From a virus: a stretch of DNA of 57,755 nucleotides. The DNA lies in the IMG/VR virus record IMGVR_UViG_3300005664_000003, positions 1-57,755 of that record; one strand, written 5' to 3'. This document shows, piece after piece, positions 43,224 through 50,291 of this stretch (positions are counted from its first letter, which is position 1; the number at the start of each line of letters is the position of its first letter). Both the position numbers and the translations under genes were made by a program. The notes under the pieces were generated by a model, which saw only the letters and a list, made by a program, of their open reading frames with translations, had not been told where the DNA came from and did no database searches.

Positions 43224-43791
43224 TTTTCTTCTTAGGAGCTACTTTCATAGCTAAAGCAACTACTTCAGTACCACGTTCATTCAGGATATACTTAGTTCCT
43301 TTTGGAATAATCATTCTCTGATACCTTTTAGGTAAGGCATCAGTGTTGATGTTATGATTCTCCATGCGGTGTTGTGTATAAGCATGAAGGCCTTCAGCTA
43401 CTGAAATATGACGGCTGCCCATTGACAACCCAAACTTCTTTACTTTAACTAAACCAGTTTTTGGCCATTTAAAATGTTGATAAGGTGTAACGTAATGAGT
43501 TGCTGTTTCATCGCTCAGTGAAAATTCTTTGTAACAAACAATATCTTTTTCAGCTACCTTAATTACATCTTTAGCGTATATCTCAGCTTCTTTCTGCACA
43601 AATTTATCTTCTTGGCTATAATACTGACTATCAAGCTTATCCATTTTCTTTCCAAGAACCCTCATTTCTTTTTCTAAATCTGCTTGTTCCTGTTTCCACT
43701 TCTTTTCTAAAAGTTTGTGCTGATTAAGTAATTCTTTAACTTTTTCCTGTCGTCTGGCTGTTAATTTAACAGTTTCAGTTGTTAAACACAT
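43195..43791 (-). CDS. Coiled-coil protein with conserved C-terminal domain, 198 residues
   Basis: The ATG at 43791 follows the polymerase stop by one base. An upstream TTG inside the polymerase gene is less likely. Residues 10-75 form a charged coiled coil. The second half has GLHAYTQHRM and MIIPKGTKYILNERGTEVVA, a 'PKGTKY' block that I have the impression recurs in Bacteroidetes phage proteins. The tail is very basic (KKKNAKRRAKRS). DNA contact is plausible. Confidence 0.6.
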   Translation of the reverse strand: MCLTTETVKLTARRQEKVKELLNQHKLLEKKWKQEQADLEKEMRVLGKKMDKLDSQYYSQEDKFVQKEAEIYAKDVIKVAEKDIVCYKEFSLSDETATHYVTPYQHFKWPKTGLVKVKKFGLSMGSRHISVAEGLHAYTQHRMENHNINTDALPKRYQRMIIPKGTKYILNERGTEVVALAMKVAPKKKNAKRRAKRS

Positions 43792-43792
43792 A

Positions 43793-45895
43793 TCATTTTT
43801 TCCAATGTGGAGCAATGCGCATATCTACGTCCATTTCAATCTCTTTGATCAAGTAGTGTTTGGCTGCTCTTTTCATTAATTCTTTAATTTTCTCTCCAAG
43901 AAACTCAGCTTGTTCTGTAGGTACACTACAAACATACTCATCATGGACTGTGAGCATAAACCGAATGTCTTGTTTAAATAGTCTGCGCCACAAGTCTATC
44001 ATACAAATAGCTTCTTTCATTAAGTCACTGTTTGTCCCTTGGATAGGACTATTTCTTGCAGCAAACTCAACTTCAGCTATCTCTGACTTACTTAATGGCC
44101 AGCCATAATGCTTATGGTTTAATATTGAACTAAACCATCTCCTTGAACCTGTACGTGTATTATGTACTACGTAACCGGTTTCTACAGCTTCTTTAGACTT
44201 GCCGTCTAAGAAGTTAATCACATCAGGAATTTCTGCTTTAATAGCATCAATCATTACCTGACCTTCCTGATTTGTTATTTTAGAAGTAGCAGCAACTTTA
44301 GCTGCAGCAACTCCATAAGCAACAGGGAATAATCCCCCACTGTTTTTAAATACAGTTCTTTCCTTATCCTTTTCCGGAGTAGATTTGTTCATCTCATAGT
44401 TTTGAGACAACTCAAGCCATTTAGGATCACTAGTTTTCTTATAGCGATATTTGTATATCTCCCTCCAAGACTTAGTACCAAGATATGAATGACTATCCTT
44501 CATCTGGATAATCTGTTTCATATTCATGTCACCGGATAGAGAAGTCATAACAACACCTTCGCAATTAGCGTAATCAAGGGTGATTATTGTTCTTCCCTCA
44601 CCATCTCCAAAACAACCCCTGTATTCAGGTGGACTTGGTATTTGTTGCATGTTTGGATACTTCTTATTCTTTCCTTTAGAACCTGAAGTAAACCTGCCAG
44701 TATCAGCTCCAGCTTGATCAAGTTTAGTATGTACTCTCCCTGTAATAGGATTGGTATATTGTACTATCCACTTCTCTCCAAAAGAGTTTACATTGTGGAT
44801 TAACTTTTTATACTTGTCAAATTTCTCCATGACAGGATAAAATGGAGAATCTTGGTTATTTACAAACCAGTTAGCTCGTGCTTCCTTTCCTACACTGGGT
44901 TTAAACTCTCTTGTCTTTTTATCTTTAGCTTGAGGTAAAGGAACTCCAACTTTGTTAAAGAACTTTAATACTTGAGGTTGTGAGCCCCAGTTAATAATGC
45001 CACTTTCCTCCTGAACCGACTCTTGCGGTGTAGTAAGAAGTTTCTCCAGTTGTTCCTTCTGTTTGAGATAAGACTTTAGATGGGTTTTGTTTGCGTCCTG
45101 TAGTCTTTTTAACTGGGTTTGAAGTTTTGTTATTCTTACCTCTAACTTGTTTTCTTTTCTTTCTTTCTTCTCCCTCTCTTTTTTTAGAGTTGGATTTATT
45201 TCTTCCGGGTTTATCTGATACTGTTGTACCACTAACCCGTCTAGTTCTTTGCATATTTCATCTGCTTTTGTTTTCCTGTCTCTTGCAATCTCACTCCATT
45301 TGTCCGCATCGTGTCTAATTCCATACATTTCTGCTTCAGCGATGGGGATAATGAGTCTGGAGTTAATTGTGTTGTTGAGGAAAAGTTGATTTTGTATTGC
45401 TGCTTGTCTGATTTGCTCAGCAAGAAGCTGTTTAAGTCGAATAGTGTCAGCTGCATTGTATAAAACTTGATCGTCTGTTAAGGTACCATCATGGTCACTA
45501 AATTGACTCCTGATGTCTTTATTCATCCATTCAGGAATTGCTTTTGGTCCTAATCTTCGTGAGATTTCTGAAACCAAATCAAATCTATACCCTTCCTGAC
45601 CGGATAAAAGACGTTTACTATTAACCATTGTACAAGCATACCTGGCTGGTAAGAAGTTTGTTCTTACTCCCCAAGAAGCTTCATGATCAGCATTATGAGC
45701 TACGAATAGACAATGAGCAAGTACCTCTTTTGAGAATACTTCACTGTTGTCTACACTTGTATTATCAATAGTTAGTACATTCTCTCCATCATTACAGAAA
45801 GAGCTAAGAATAAGATTCTCCTTTACAGGAAAGTCACCCTTATTCTCAATATCATGACCTAATACCCACCAATCTTTAAACTCAGTCTCTTCCAA
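43793..45895 (-). CDS. Family A DNA polymerase with 3'-5' exonuclease
   Basis: Start TTG at 45895 gives 700 residues. It avoids overlapping the 63-residue gene upstream, and the extra N-terminus of the longer frame (to 46060) looks non-coding. Exonuclease motifs are GHDIE (D15, E17), VAHNADHE and YNAADT. Polymerase motif A is LDYANCE (Asp441), motif B runs from RTVFKNSG to VAYG (about 513-528), and motif C is VHDE (650-653). A charged linker of about 100 residues joins the two halves. There is no 5'-3' nuclease domain; a separate gene at 29611-30402 supplies that activity. Confidence 0.92.
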   Translation of the reverse strand: MEETEFKDWWVLGHDIENKGDFPVKENLILSSFCNDGENVLTIDNTSVDNSEVFSKEVLAHCLFVAHNADHEASWGVRTNFLPARYACTMVNSKRLLSGQEGYRFDLVSEISRRLGPKAIPEWMNKDIRSQFSDHDGTLTDDQVLYNAADTIRLKQLLAEQIRQAAIQNQLFLNNTINSRLIIPIAEAEMYGIRHDADKWSEIARDRKTKADEICKELDGLVVQQYQINPEEINPTLKKEREKKERKENKLEVRITKLQTQLKRLQDANKTHLKSYLKQKEQLEKLLTTPQESVQEESGIINWGSQPQVLKFFNKVGVPLPQAKDKKTREFKPSVGKEARANWFVNNQDSPFYPVMEKFDKYKKLIHNVNSFGEKWIVQYTNPITGRVHTKLDQAGADTGRFTSGSKGKNKKYPNMQQIPSPPEYRGCFGDGEGRTIITLDYANCEGVVMTSLSGDMNMKQIIQMKDSHSYLGTKSWREIYKYRYKKTSDPKWLELSQNYEMNKSTPEKDKERTVFKNSGGLFPVAYGVAAAKVAATSKITNQEGQVMIDAIKAEIPDVINFLDGKSKEAVETGYVVHNTRTGSRRWFSSILNHKHYGWPLSKSEIAEVEFAARNSPIQGTNSDLMKEAICMIDLWRRLFKQDIRFMLTVHDEYVCSVPTEQAEFLGEKIKELMKRAAKHYLIKEIEMDVDMRIAPHWKK

Positions 45896-46073
45896 ACATA
45901 GCGTTGAATTGCTCGTCAGTAAGATCGTTGATAGATCTACTTCTTCCGGTTTCAACAACTTTATTAGTGGACTCGCGATCTTGTGCTGCTTTCTTGTTAC
46001 TAACCATACGGTCATAAGCTCCCTTGTAAAGTTCGATTTTCTGCTTGAAATCTGATTCAATTAATTTTGTCAT
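45882..46073 (-). CDS. Small charged protein before the polymerase, 63 residues
   Basis: A clean ATG frame beginning MTKLIESDFKQKIELYKG, rich in Lys, Asp and Arg, predicted helical. Its stop overlaps the proposed polymerase TTG start by 14 bases. A strong terminator lies 34 bases upstream of its start, so this gene may begin the polymerase transcript. No family recognised. Confidence 0.6.
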   Translation of the reverse strand: MTKLIESDFKQKIELYKGAYDRMVSNKKAAQDRESTNKVVETGRSRSINDLTDEQFNAMFGRD

Positions 46074-46106
46074 ATCATTAATATATTAAATTCTGAAAAA
46101 AAAAAT

Positions 46107-46139
46107 AACCCCAATAGACGGATCTTTTCTATTGGGGTT
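46107..46139 (-). terminator. Strong rho-independent terminator
   Basis: A perfect 12-bp stem (46128-46139 with 46107-46118), 9-base loop, and a run of about ten T on the minus strand directly after. It ends the transcript of the 162-residue gene upstream. Confidence 0.9.
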
Positions 46140-46164
46140 GTTTACTTATTTTGAAATGATTTTC

Positions 46165-46653
46165 TTAAGCGTGCTCAAGAGTTTTTACTGCTGCCTGTTC
46201 AGTTGCTGCTGGTGCTTCAACACCGAAGAACTCATTCAGAGAGATCTTCTGAGCAACTTTAGAAGGCTTACGCTTCAGGCTGGTGATACGCAAAACCTTT
46301 TCTTCGCCTTCACGAGGAGTTACGTAGTCAACAATTGCGTCAACTGTTTCACCCTTCATAGGCAGGTCAGAGTTCTGTCCTTCACGCTTCCAAACGTTGG
46401 CAGTCATGAAGCAACCATTTGTTTGCTCGATGTTGATTTCTGTTTTGTTACCGAAAGCAGCTTTCAACTGATCAAGTTTGTCGCTTGCAACAGCTTTCAA
46501 GTTTACGATGTGGCGGGCATTACTCCCATCTTCATCAATGATCAAACGATCAGGTGACACATCGCTTGCAACTTCAAGCTCATACTTACCAGGCAGCGTA
46601 ATAACTGCGTAGTTCGCCAATTGGCTTCTTTTAAATTTAATTTGAGTTTCCAT
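46165..46653 (-). CDS. Probable abundant early protein, 162 residues
   Basis: A soluble, beta-rich N-terminal domain (about 1-110) is followed by a basic patch (SLKRKPSK) and an Ala-rich tail. Codons are distinctly more G/C-rich than in neighbours, and the gene is isolated between its own leader hairpin and a strong terminator, signs of high expression. It could be a single-strand DNA-binding protein by context, but the C-terminus lacks an SSB tip. Identity not established. Confidence 0.6.
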   Translation of the reverse strand: METQIKFKRSQLANYAVITLPGKYELEVASDVSPDRLIIDEDGSNARHIVNLKAVASDKLDQLKAAFGNKTEINIEQTNGCFMTANVWKREGQNSDLPMKGETVDAIVDYVTPREGEEKVLRITSLKRKPSKVAQKISLNEFFGVEAPAATEQAAVKTLEHA

Positions 46654-46721
46654 TTTGCTTTTGTTTTTATAACATTTAACTTATTTTATCCTGCTCTGTG
46701 TTTACGCTGAGTTGCAACAGC

Positions 46722-46744
46722 TATAGAATGATCCTGATTCTATA
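46722..46744 (-). promoter_or_regulatory. Perfect inverted repeat upstream of the 162-residue gene
   Basis: Bases 46722-46729 and 46737-46744 form an 8-bp perfect inverted repeat with a 7-base spacer, about 70 bases before the start codon. It could be an operator or a leader-RNA hairpin. Nothing decides which. Confidence 0.35.
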
Positions 46745-46757
46745 CTCACATTAGGAT

Positions 46758-46781
46758 AAAGAAGGCATTTCTACCTTCTTT
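46758..46781. terminator. Hairpin terminator after the SPFH gene
   Basis: A perfect 8-bp stem (46758-46765 with 46774-46781) and 8-base loop lie 12 bases past the SPFH stop. The downstream T-run on the minus strand is weak, so the site may also act as a processing hairpin. Confidence 0.6.
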
Positions 46782-46792
46782 ATTTGTTTCTT

Positions 46793-48019
46793 TTAATTTC
46801 CAGGCTTTACATCAACAGCAAGTTCTTTAGCAGCTTTAGCACTCATTAACTCCATGAAGTTAAGAGCATTATTACTATTACCAGTAGAACCTGTTTGAAT
46901 CTGGGGAACCAGGTTACCCTGAAACTTACCAAATGCTTCCCACTTCTTCTCCTCAGAGAACTTCCAAGCATCTAATCGCTTGTCAAGAGCGTTATCTGCC
47001 TGAATAGTAGTCTTCTTCTCATAAGCAGCTACATCAGCAAGTGTTTGACGTTTCTTAGCTTCAATCTGAGCAGTTTCATACTCAATCTGCATTTGCAGTT
47101 TGTTCTGACTGGCTACAGCAACTTTAGTTTGAGCTGCTACAGTTTGTTTAGTCTGTTCCTGCTTTTGCTGATATTCAATTTCTACAAGTTTCTTCTTACC
47201 TTCAGCTTCAGCTGTTAAAGACTGTTGCTGGGCGGTCATAAGTTCCTGCTTAGAAATAGCTGATTTAGTTACTGCGTCAATAATCTTGACAAGTTTCTGG
47301 TCAACCTTATCCTCGTAATCTACATCAGTGATTGCAGCATCGGCAACAGTAATTCCATACTCCTTAATAGAAGATATTTTACGTTTGGCAGTACCTGATT
47401 TATCAGTCTGAACTTCAGTTTGGTATACTCTTTTCTTTTCATGTTCAAGTGAATCATAAACATACCCCTCTTCAGTTCTGAGCAAGAATACTCCATCTTT
47501 TAATTGATCTAAGAAATCCTGAGCCATTTGTGCCCTTCCTCCTCCATAATGCTTCTCACTACTCATTAACTGAGCTGAAGATTGAAGACACTCTTTAGTA
47601 TAGGGAGCAAGTCTTTTAGCTACCAGGGATACAGGAGTTCTGTGGGTATTGTGGATTAGGATCATCTCCTTTTCATCATTAGGCAGAATATACTGAGTAA
47701 TTCCTTTCACATCAGCTGTTGTAGCATCACTGAAACGAATCATTACCTTACCCACTTCAATACCGTTATCTTCTAGTTCCAAAGTAGGCGTTTCAGCATT
47801 GTAAGTTACTGAAATCTGGTTTGGCCATTCTTTTTCCTTGGCGAAGAATCCTGCATAAAAAATACCAGGTGCAAACTGGACTTTCTGAGTACCGTCTGTT
47901 CTTTCTACGACTGTACGATTACCGGCATCATTCCACGAAAAGGGGTTTACAATAAGAAATAGGATAAAGAGCACTATGGCTACTACTCCCATTCCAATCA
48001 TTTTAACTTGTTTGTTCAT
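46793..48019 (-). CDS. SPFH/band-7 (prohibitin-like) membrane protein
   Basis: The 408-residue protein has an N-terminal membrane segment (about 8-26), an SPFH domain with the IKEYGITVADAAITDVDYED stretch, then a long Ala/Gln/Lys/Glu coiled coil (about 245-345). This is the order of prohibitin-like proteins, which form membrane rings or scaffolds. In phages such proteins may protect or remodel the host membrane. A 45-residue membrane peptide gene overlaps its start by 17 bases. Confidence 0.8.
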   Translation of the reverse strand: MNKQVKMIGMGVVAIVLFILFLIVNPFSWNDAGNRTVVERTDGTQKVQFAPGIFYAGFFAKEKEWPNQISVTYNAETPTLELEDNGIEVGKVMIRFSDATTADVKGITQYILPNDEKEMILIHNTHRTPVSLVAKRLAPYTKECLQSSAQLMSSEKHYGGGRAQMAQDFLDQLKDGVFLLRTEEGYVYDSLEHEKKRVYQTEVQTDKSGTAKRKISSIKEYGITVADAAITDVDYEDKVDQKLVKIIDAVTKSAISKQELMTAQQQSLTAEAEGKKKLVEIEYQQKQEQTKQTVAAQTKVAVASQNKLQMQIEYETAQIEAKKRQTLADVAAYEKKTTIQADNALDKRLDAWKFSEEKKWEAFGKFQGNLVPQIQTGSTGNSNNALNFMELMSAKAAKELAVDVKPGN

Positions 48020-48140
48020 CTTTGTTTTTAGTTATGTTGTTCTGTTTTTGTTTGAAAAAATCTGTTAGTAGGGTTACTACTACATAAGCTACTATACCGA
48101 ATACGGCTAAGAAGCCTATTGCTAATGCTAATCTTATCAT
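48003..48140 (-). CDS. 45-residue single-pass membrane peptide
   Basis: ATG at 48140. One strong membrane helix (about residues 3-27) is followed by a Lys/Gln/Asn-rich tail. The stop overlaps the SPFH gene's start region by 17 bases, so the two are probably translated together. It may be a subunit of the same membrane complex, by position only. Confidence 0.5.
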   Translation of the reverse strand: MIRLALAIGFLAVFGIVAYVVVTLLTDFFKQKQNNITKNKDEQTS

Positions 48141-48146
48141 AATTCG

Positions 48147-48479
48147 TTATAATCTTGTCTTACCTACTGTAAGATGGATATTTGCCTTCATGTAATCAAG
48201 CATCTCATAGTAGGATTTAATCATTTGGTTTACTCCGTGTTGAGAATTATCAAGAGTTCTTTTAGCTTTAACAACTCTTTTGTCACGTCTCCAAAGCTCC
48301 GGATCTCTCGGTGCTACCAATACTAATGGAGCTATAGGTTTATTTTGAGCTACACCATCGACTCGATCTGCAGCATAATCTTTACGTTTGTCTGGATTAT
48401 TTCCAAAGGCTCTGCCATAAGCTAAGTCTCCTTCAAATACTCCTCTTGTTGGGTGTGGGTCTTTAAGTTGTGTTCTCAT
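48147..48479 (-). CDS. Basic hypothetical protein, 110 residues
   Basis: A soluble protein with many Arg, Lys and Asp (KRKDYAADRVDG, RDPELWRRDKRVVKAKR) and no membrane segment. It lies between the M15 peptidase and the membrane peptide gene. No family recognised. Confidence 0.55.
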   Translation of the reverse strand: MRTQLKDPHPTRGVFEGDLAYGRAFGNNPDKRKDYAADRVDGVAQNKPIAPLVLVAPRDPELWRRDKRVVKAKRTLDNSQHGVNQMIKSYYEMLDYMKANIHLTVGKTRL

Positions 48480-48504
48480 ATAGTATAGGTAGATTAAAAA
48501 AGTT

Positions 48505-49104
48505 TCACTTCCAAGAACGGTGAGTTGGTTTTATAAATGCGTACATGTCTGTAACTTCTGGTCTGTATTCCCAATGCCACTTCTCACTTTTTACTGTGCG
48601 CACAAACCCAAACTTTATTCCATTCTGTTTTAACCATCCATATACTTCTTTATCTGAAGTATTAAAATCAAATGCTATACCTCTTTGATGGCTGCTATAA
48701 CCCGGTTTAGCTGTTACTGGATGGAATTTACTTGATTCAGCACTTAATAGAAACGCTGTATCTCTTTTATATTTCTTTCTTGCATTGTTTATTCTACAAG
48801 CAAATTGCTCTTCAAATGTTCTATAACCAGAAGCTATTGTTATGCGTACACTGTCTTTAAGTGCTGCATTAAACATACTATCCAGAATATTGAACATCTT
48901 TTCTGTAATTCTGATGTTGCCTAATAATACTACTGTTGAGGAATCAACAACAAATCCACTGTCGTACAATGGGTAATAGACCTTTACAGGTTCTACTATA
49001 ACTTCCTCTACAGGAATGGAGATTATCTGCTCCAATACAGGATTATTGTTTGCGTTACTAACCGTAGTTAGAAACAGAATAAGTAATAACCATACTTTCT
49101 TCAT
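48505..49104 (-). CDS. M15 peptidase (VanY-type), endolysin or cell-wall enzyme
   Basis: The 199-residue protein has a signal peptide (about 1-18). The M15B core follows: SGYRTFEEQ, then SSHQRGIAFDFN with the zinc His and Asp, then EKWHWEYRP with the last zinc His. These enzymes cleave D-Ala-D-Ala or peptide stems of peptidoglycan. The signal peptide implies export by the host Sec system. It is the only cell-wall enzyme seen here, so it is probably the lysis enzyme. A hairpin lies 33 bases upstream. Confidence 0.85.
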   Translation of the reverse strand: MKKVWLLLILFLTTVSNANNNPVLEQIISIPVEEVIVEPVKVYYPLYDSGFVVDSSTVVLLGNIRITEKMFNILDSMFNAALKDSVRITIASGYRTFEEQFACRINNARKKYKRDTAFLLSAESSKFHPVTAKPGYSSHQRGIAFDFNTSDKEVYGWLKQNGIKFGFVRTVKSEKWHWEYRPEVTDMYAFIKPTHRSWK

Positions 49105-49136
49105 GATTGTTTTGTTTGGTTGAACATATACAGAAT

Positions 49137-49166
49137 AAAGTTACAGAAATAATTATCTGTAACTTT
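49137..49166. terminator. Perfect 11-bp hairpin upstream of the M15 gene
   Basis: Bases 49137-49147 and 49156-49166 pair perfectly around an 8-base A/T loop. It separates the M15 gene from upstream small genes. It could be a terminator or a 5' leader hairpin; no long T-run follows. Confidence 0.55.
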
Positions 49167-49189
49167 AAACTGTTGTACCTTAAAAGCCA

Positions 49190-49330
49190 AACAGTAAAAA
49201 GGCTACGTGCGAATAGTAGCTATGTACGTACACTCTCATTGTTGTTCTACTTACTGATCAAGGTAAGCACCAGAATAATAGCTGCTAATTAGCATACCGT
49301 CTGAATGGCGGAGTTGACGCGGGTACATTC
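49190..49330. other. Gene-free stretch with conserved hairpin and RNA-like folds
   Basis: No convincing coding frame. The plus-strand hairpin 49202-49206 / 49216-49220 closes the loop GTGCGAATA, which is nearly repeated at 57074-57093 on the other strand. A second G/C-rich part near 49290-49325 contains GAATG/CATTC pairing and CCG/CGG. It could be a noncoding RNA. Strand and boundaries are unknown. Confidence 0.35.
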
Positions 49331-49335
49331 ACCTG

Positions 49336-49539
49336 CTATGACATTTTACTTTGTTCGGCTTGTGATTCCAAATGAAAATCTTCTGGAAGTTCCTCATAGG
49401 TTTCTGGGTTAGTTATTCGTTTTTCATACTCGTGTTCCATCCACAAGTACATCATTTGCTCTTCTGTTAGTTTAGTTCCTGGTCCTCCAGAAATGACTGC
49501 ATCTGGAACCAATCTTGGTTTGGATAGTTGTTTAGACAT
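49336..49539 (-). CDS. Small acidic protein, 67 residues
   Basis: A soluble, Glu-rich protein with a Gly-Pro-Gly turn after the first 20 residues. It overlaps the membrane protein gene upstream by 73 bases, long for a small gene, so the true start may be an internal ATG. No family recognised. Confidence 0.45.
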   Translation of the reverse strand: MSKQLSKPRLVPDAVISGGPGTKLTEEQMMYLWMEHEYEKRITNPETYEELPEDFHLESQAEQSKMS

Positions 49540-49736
49540 AAACTAGCTTGTCTTTCTGTTAGTTCATAAGTTCTTTCAAGATAGGCTTGAGCATAACTAA
49601 AAGACTCTCCGTTTAATTCTATTAACTCTTCTATGTCATCGTAGACTTGCTTCCATCTTGGCTTATGTCCAAATATAACATAACCGAAATAAAGCACCGC
49701 ACAAGCAGCTACAATAACTATTACTACTTGTATCAT
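49467..49736 (-). CDS. Single-pass membrane protein, 89 residues
   Basis: N-terminal membrane helix (about 3-22), then a charged, Tyr-rich cytoplasmic domain (RWKQVYDDIEELIELNGESF). It lies directly after the tRNA-like array. Function unknown. Confidence 0.55.
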   Translation of the reverse strand: MIQVVIVIVAACAVLYFGYVIFGHKPRWKQVYDDIEELIELNGESFSYAQAYLERTYELTERQASLCLNNYPNQDWFQMQSFLEDQELN

Positions 49737-49761
49737 ATTAAGTTGTTTTTATTAAAAATCA

Positions 49762-49871
49762 GATGTGCAGGATATTCCACACCAAGTACCTCCTGTTTGG
49801 GTGTTGGATTCGAACCAACTCGTTTTGCTTTATGTACAGAAAATTTGAATTAACATTGCTGTTCTCACATC
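49762..49871 (-). ncRNA. tRNA-like RNA unit 3 of the array (degenerate)
   Basis: Closing stem AGATGTG with CACATCT (7 bp), then AGAACAGCA. Next come a perfect T arm (GTTGG, loop TTCGAAT, CCAAC) and a 6-bp acceptor-like helix with one bulged C that closes an 11-base loop. No proper D arm can be drawn. CTGTACA upstream of the T arm could hold a GTA anticodon. Being last in the array and imperfect, it may be decaying or a mimic rather than a tRNA. Confidence 0.45.
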
Positions 49872-49877
49872 TTATCA

Positions 49878-50002
49878 GTTTACTTTTGTTTGCATAGAGC
49901 TCTACCACTGAGCTATCTCCCCGTAAGTGGGGAGAGCCGGATTCGAACCAGCGACCTCTTCGTTATGATCGAAATTGCGTTTTTAATTTGCTGTAAGTAA
50001 AC
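49878..50002 (-). tRNA. tRNA-like RNA unit 2: circularly permuted, CAT anticodon
   Basis: Order along the minus strand: outer stem AGTTTACTT, ACAGCA, anticodon arm with loop ATCATAA (anticodon CAT) closed by TTTCG/CGAAG, variable AGGTC, T arm GCTGG-TTCGAAT-CCGGC, acceptor strand TCTCCCC, then A and CTTAC. The other acceptor strand GGGGAGA follows, then TA, D arm GCTC-AGTGGTA-GAGC and outer stem AAGTAAACT. The 3' part thus precedes the 5' part, and both acceptor strands pair perfectly. Joining GAGC-T-CT to TCGATCATAA would complete a 5-bp anticodon stem. Either a permuted tRNA-Met/Ile2 gene or a tRNA mimic. Confidence 0.6.
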
Positions 50003-50007
50003 TTATC

Positions 50008-50123
50008 AGAGTTCTTTTTTATGCGTGTCCTAACCACTAGACGACCGACCAGTTACGGCCAGGCAAGATTCGAACCTACGTTCCGCCCCCCATAAGGAAT
50101 TTTTAAAATGCTGTTTGAACTCT
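50008..50123 (-). tRNA. tRNA-like RNA unit 1: circularly permuted
   Basis: Outer stem AGAGTTC with GAACTCT, then AAACAGCA. Next: T arm GTAGG-TTCGAAT-CTTGC, acceptor strand CTGGCCG, 4-base link TAAC, acceptor strand TGGTCGG (7 pairs, three of them G-T), TC, and D arm GTCT-AGTGGTTA-GGAC of the Glu/Gln/Asp style. Joining CGC from the D-arm side to CC-TTATGGG-GGGCG would give a perfect 5-bp anticodon stem. The resulting anticodon (ATG) is odd, so the join point or identity is uncertain. Confidence 0.55.
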
Positions 50124-50127
50124 TATC

Positions 50128-50185
50128 AGGTTAGTTCTTTTCTCAAAACCAAAATTTGAATTTTAAGAATTGCTGTTACTAACCT
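50128..50185 (-). ncRNA. Array unit 0: hairpin without tRNA-like body
   Basis: Stem AGGTTAGT with ACTAACCT (8 bp) encloses AACAGCA and an A/T-rich loop of about 40 bases resembling the spacers of the other units, but no T or D arm. It is followed by the same GATA spacer. It shows the repeat frame of the array without an insert, either an ancestral empty unit or a leader. Confidence 0.55.
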
Positions 50186-50291
50186 TATAGTAAGAGAGGA
50201 GATCCGTCTAACCTCCTCCTTACCGACCTTAATCACTAACTCTACCTATGGGCAAGATAGAATACCTTTATATATGCAAGTAATAAAAGCC
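50186..50291 (-). other. Gap between the Ro60-like stop and the array, with a long hairpin
   Basis: No gene. A hairpin with arms GTAAGGAGGAG and CTCCTC-T-CTTAC surrounds an 11-base loop (about 50187-50222) and is followed by ATA-AG, the same junction that separates array units. It may end the Ro60-like mRNA or be the first, divergent unit of the array. Confidence 0.4.

Noticed and set aside
45896-46060. 55-residue longer N-terminus of the DNA polymerase
   Set aside because: It overlaps a convincing 63-residue gene in another frame, has no conserved motif, and the exonuclease domain begins just after a TTG at 45895.
49801-50120. Three ordinary tRNA genes with introns in the anticodon loop
   Set aside because: Reading 5' half, intron, 3' half in linear order gives acceptor strands that do not pair (TGGTCGG against TCTCCCC). 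The permuted order pairs fully.
49870-50130. Hammerhead ribozymes at the CTGATAAG sites
   Set aside because: The needed G after CTGAT and the GAAA segment after stem II are missing, and CTGATA is explained by the CT-GATA-AG unit boundary.
49762-50230. CRISPR array
   Set aside because: The repeated parts are short stems that differ in sequence between units, and the inserts contain tRNA T and D arms. This is not a constant repeat with unique spacers.
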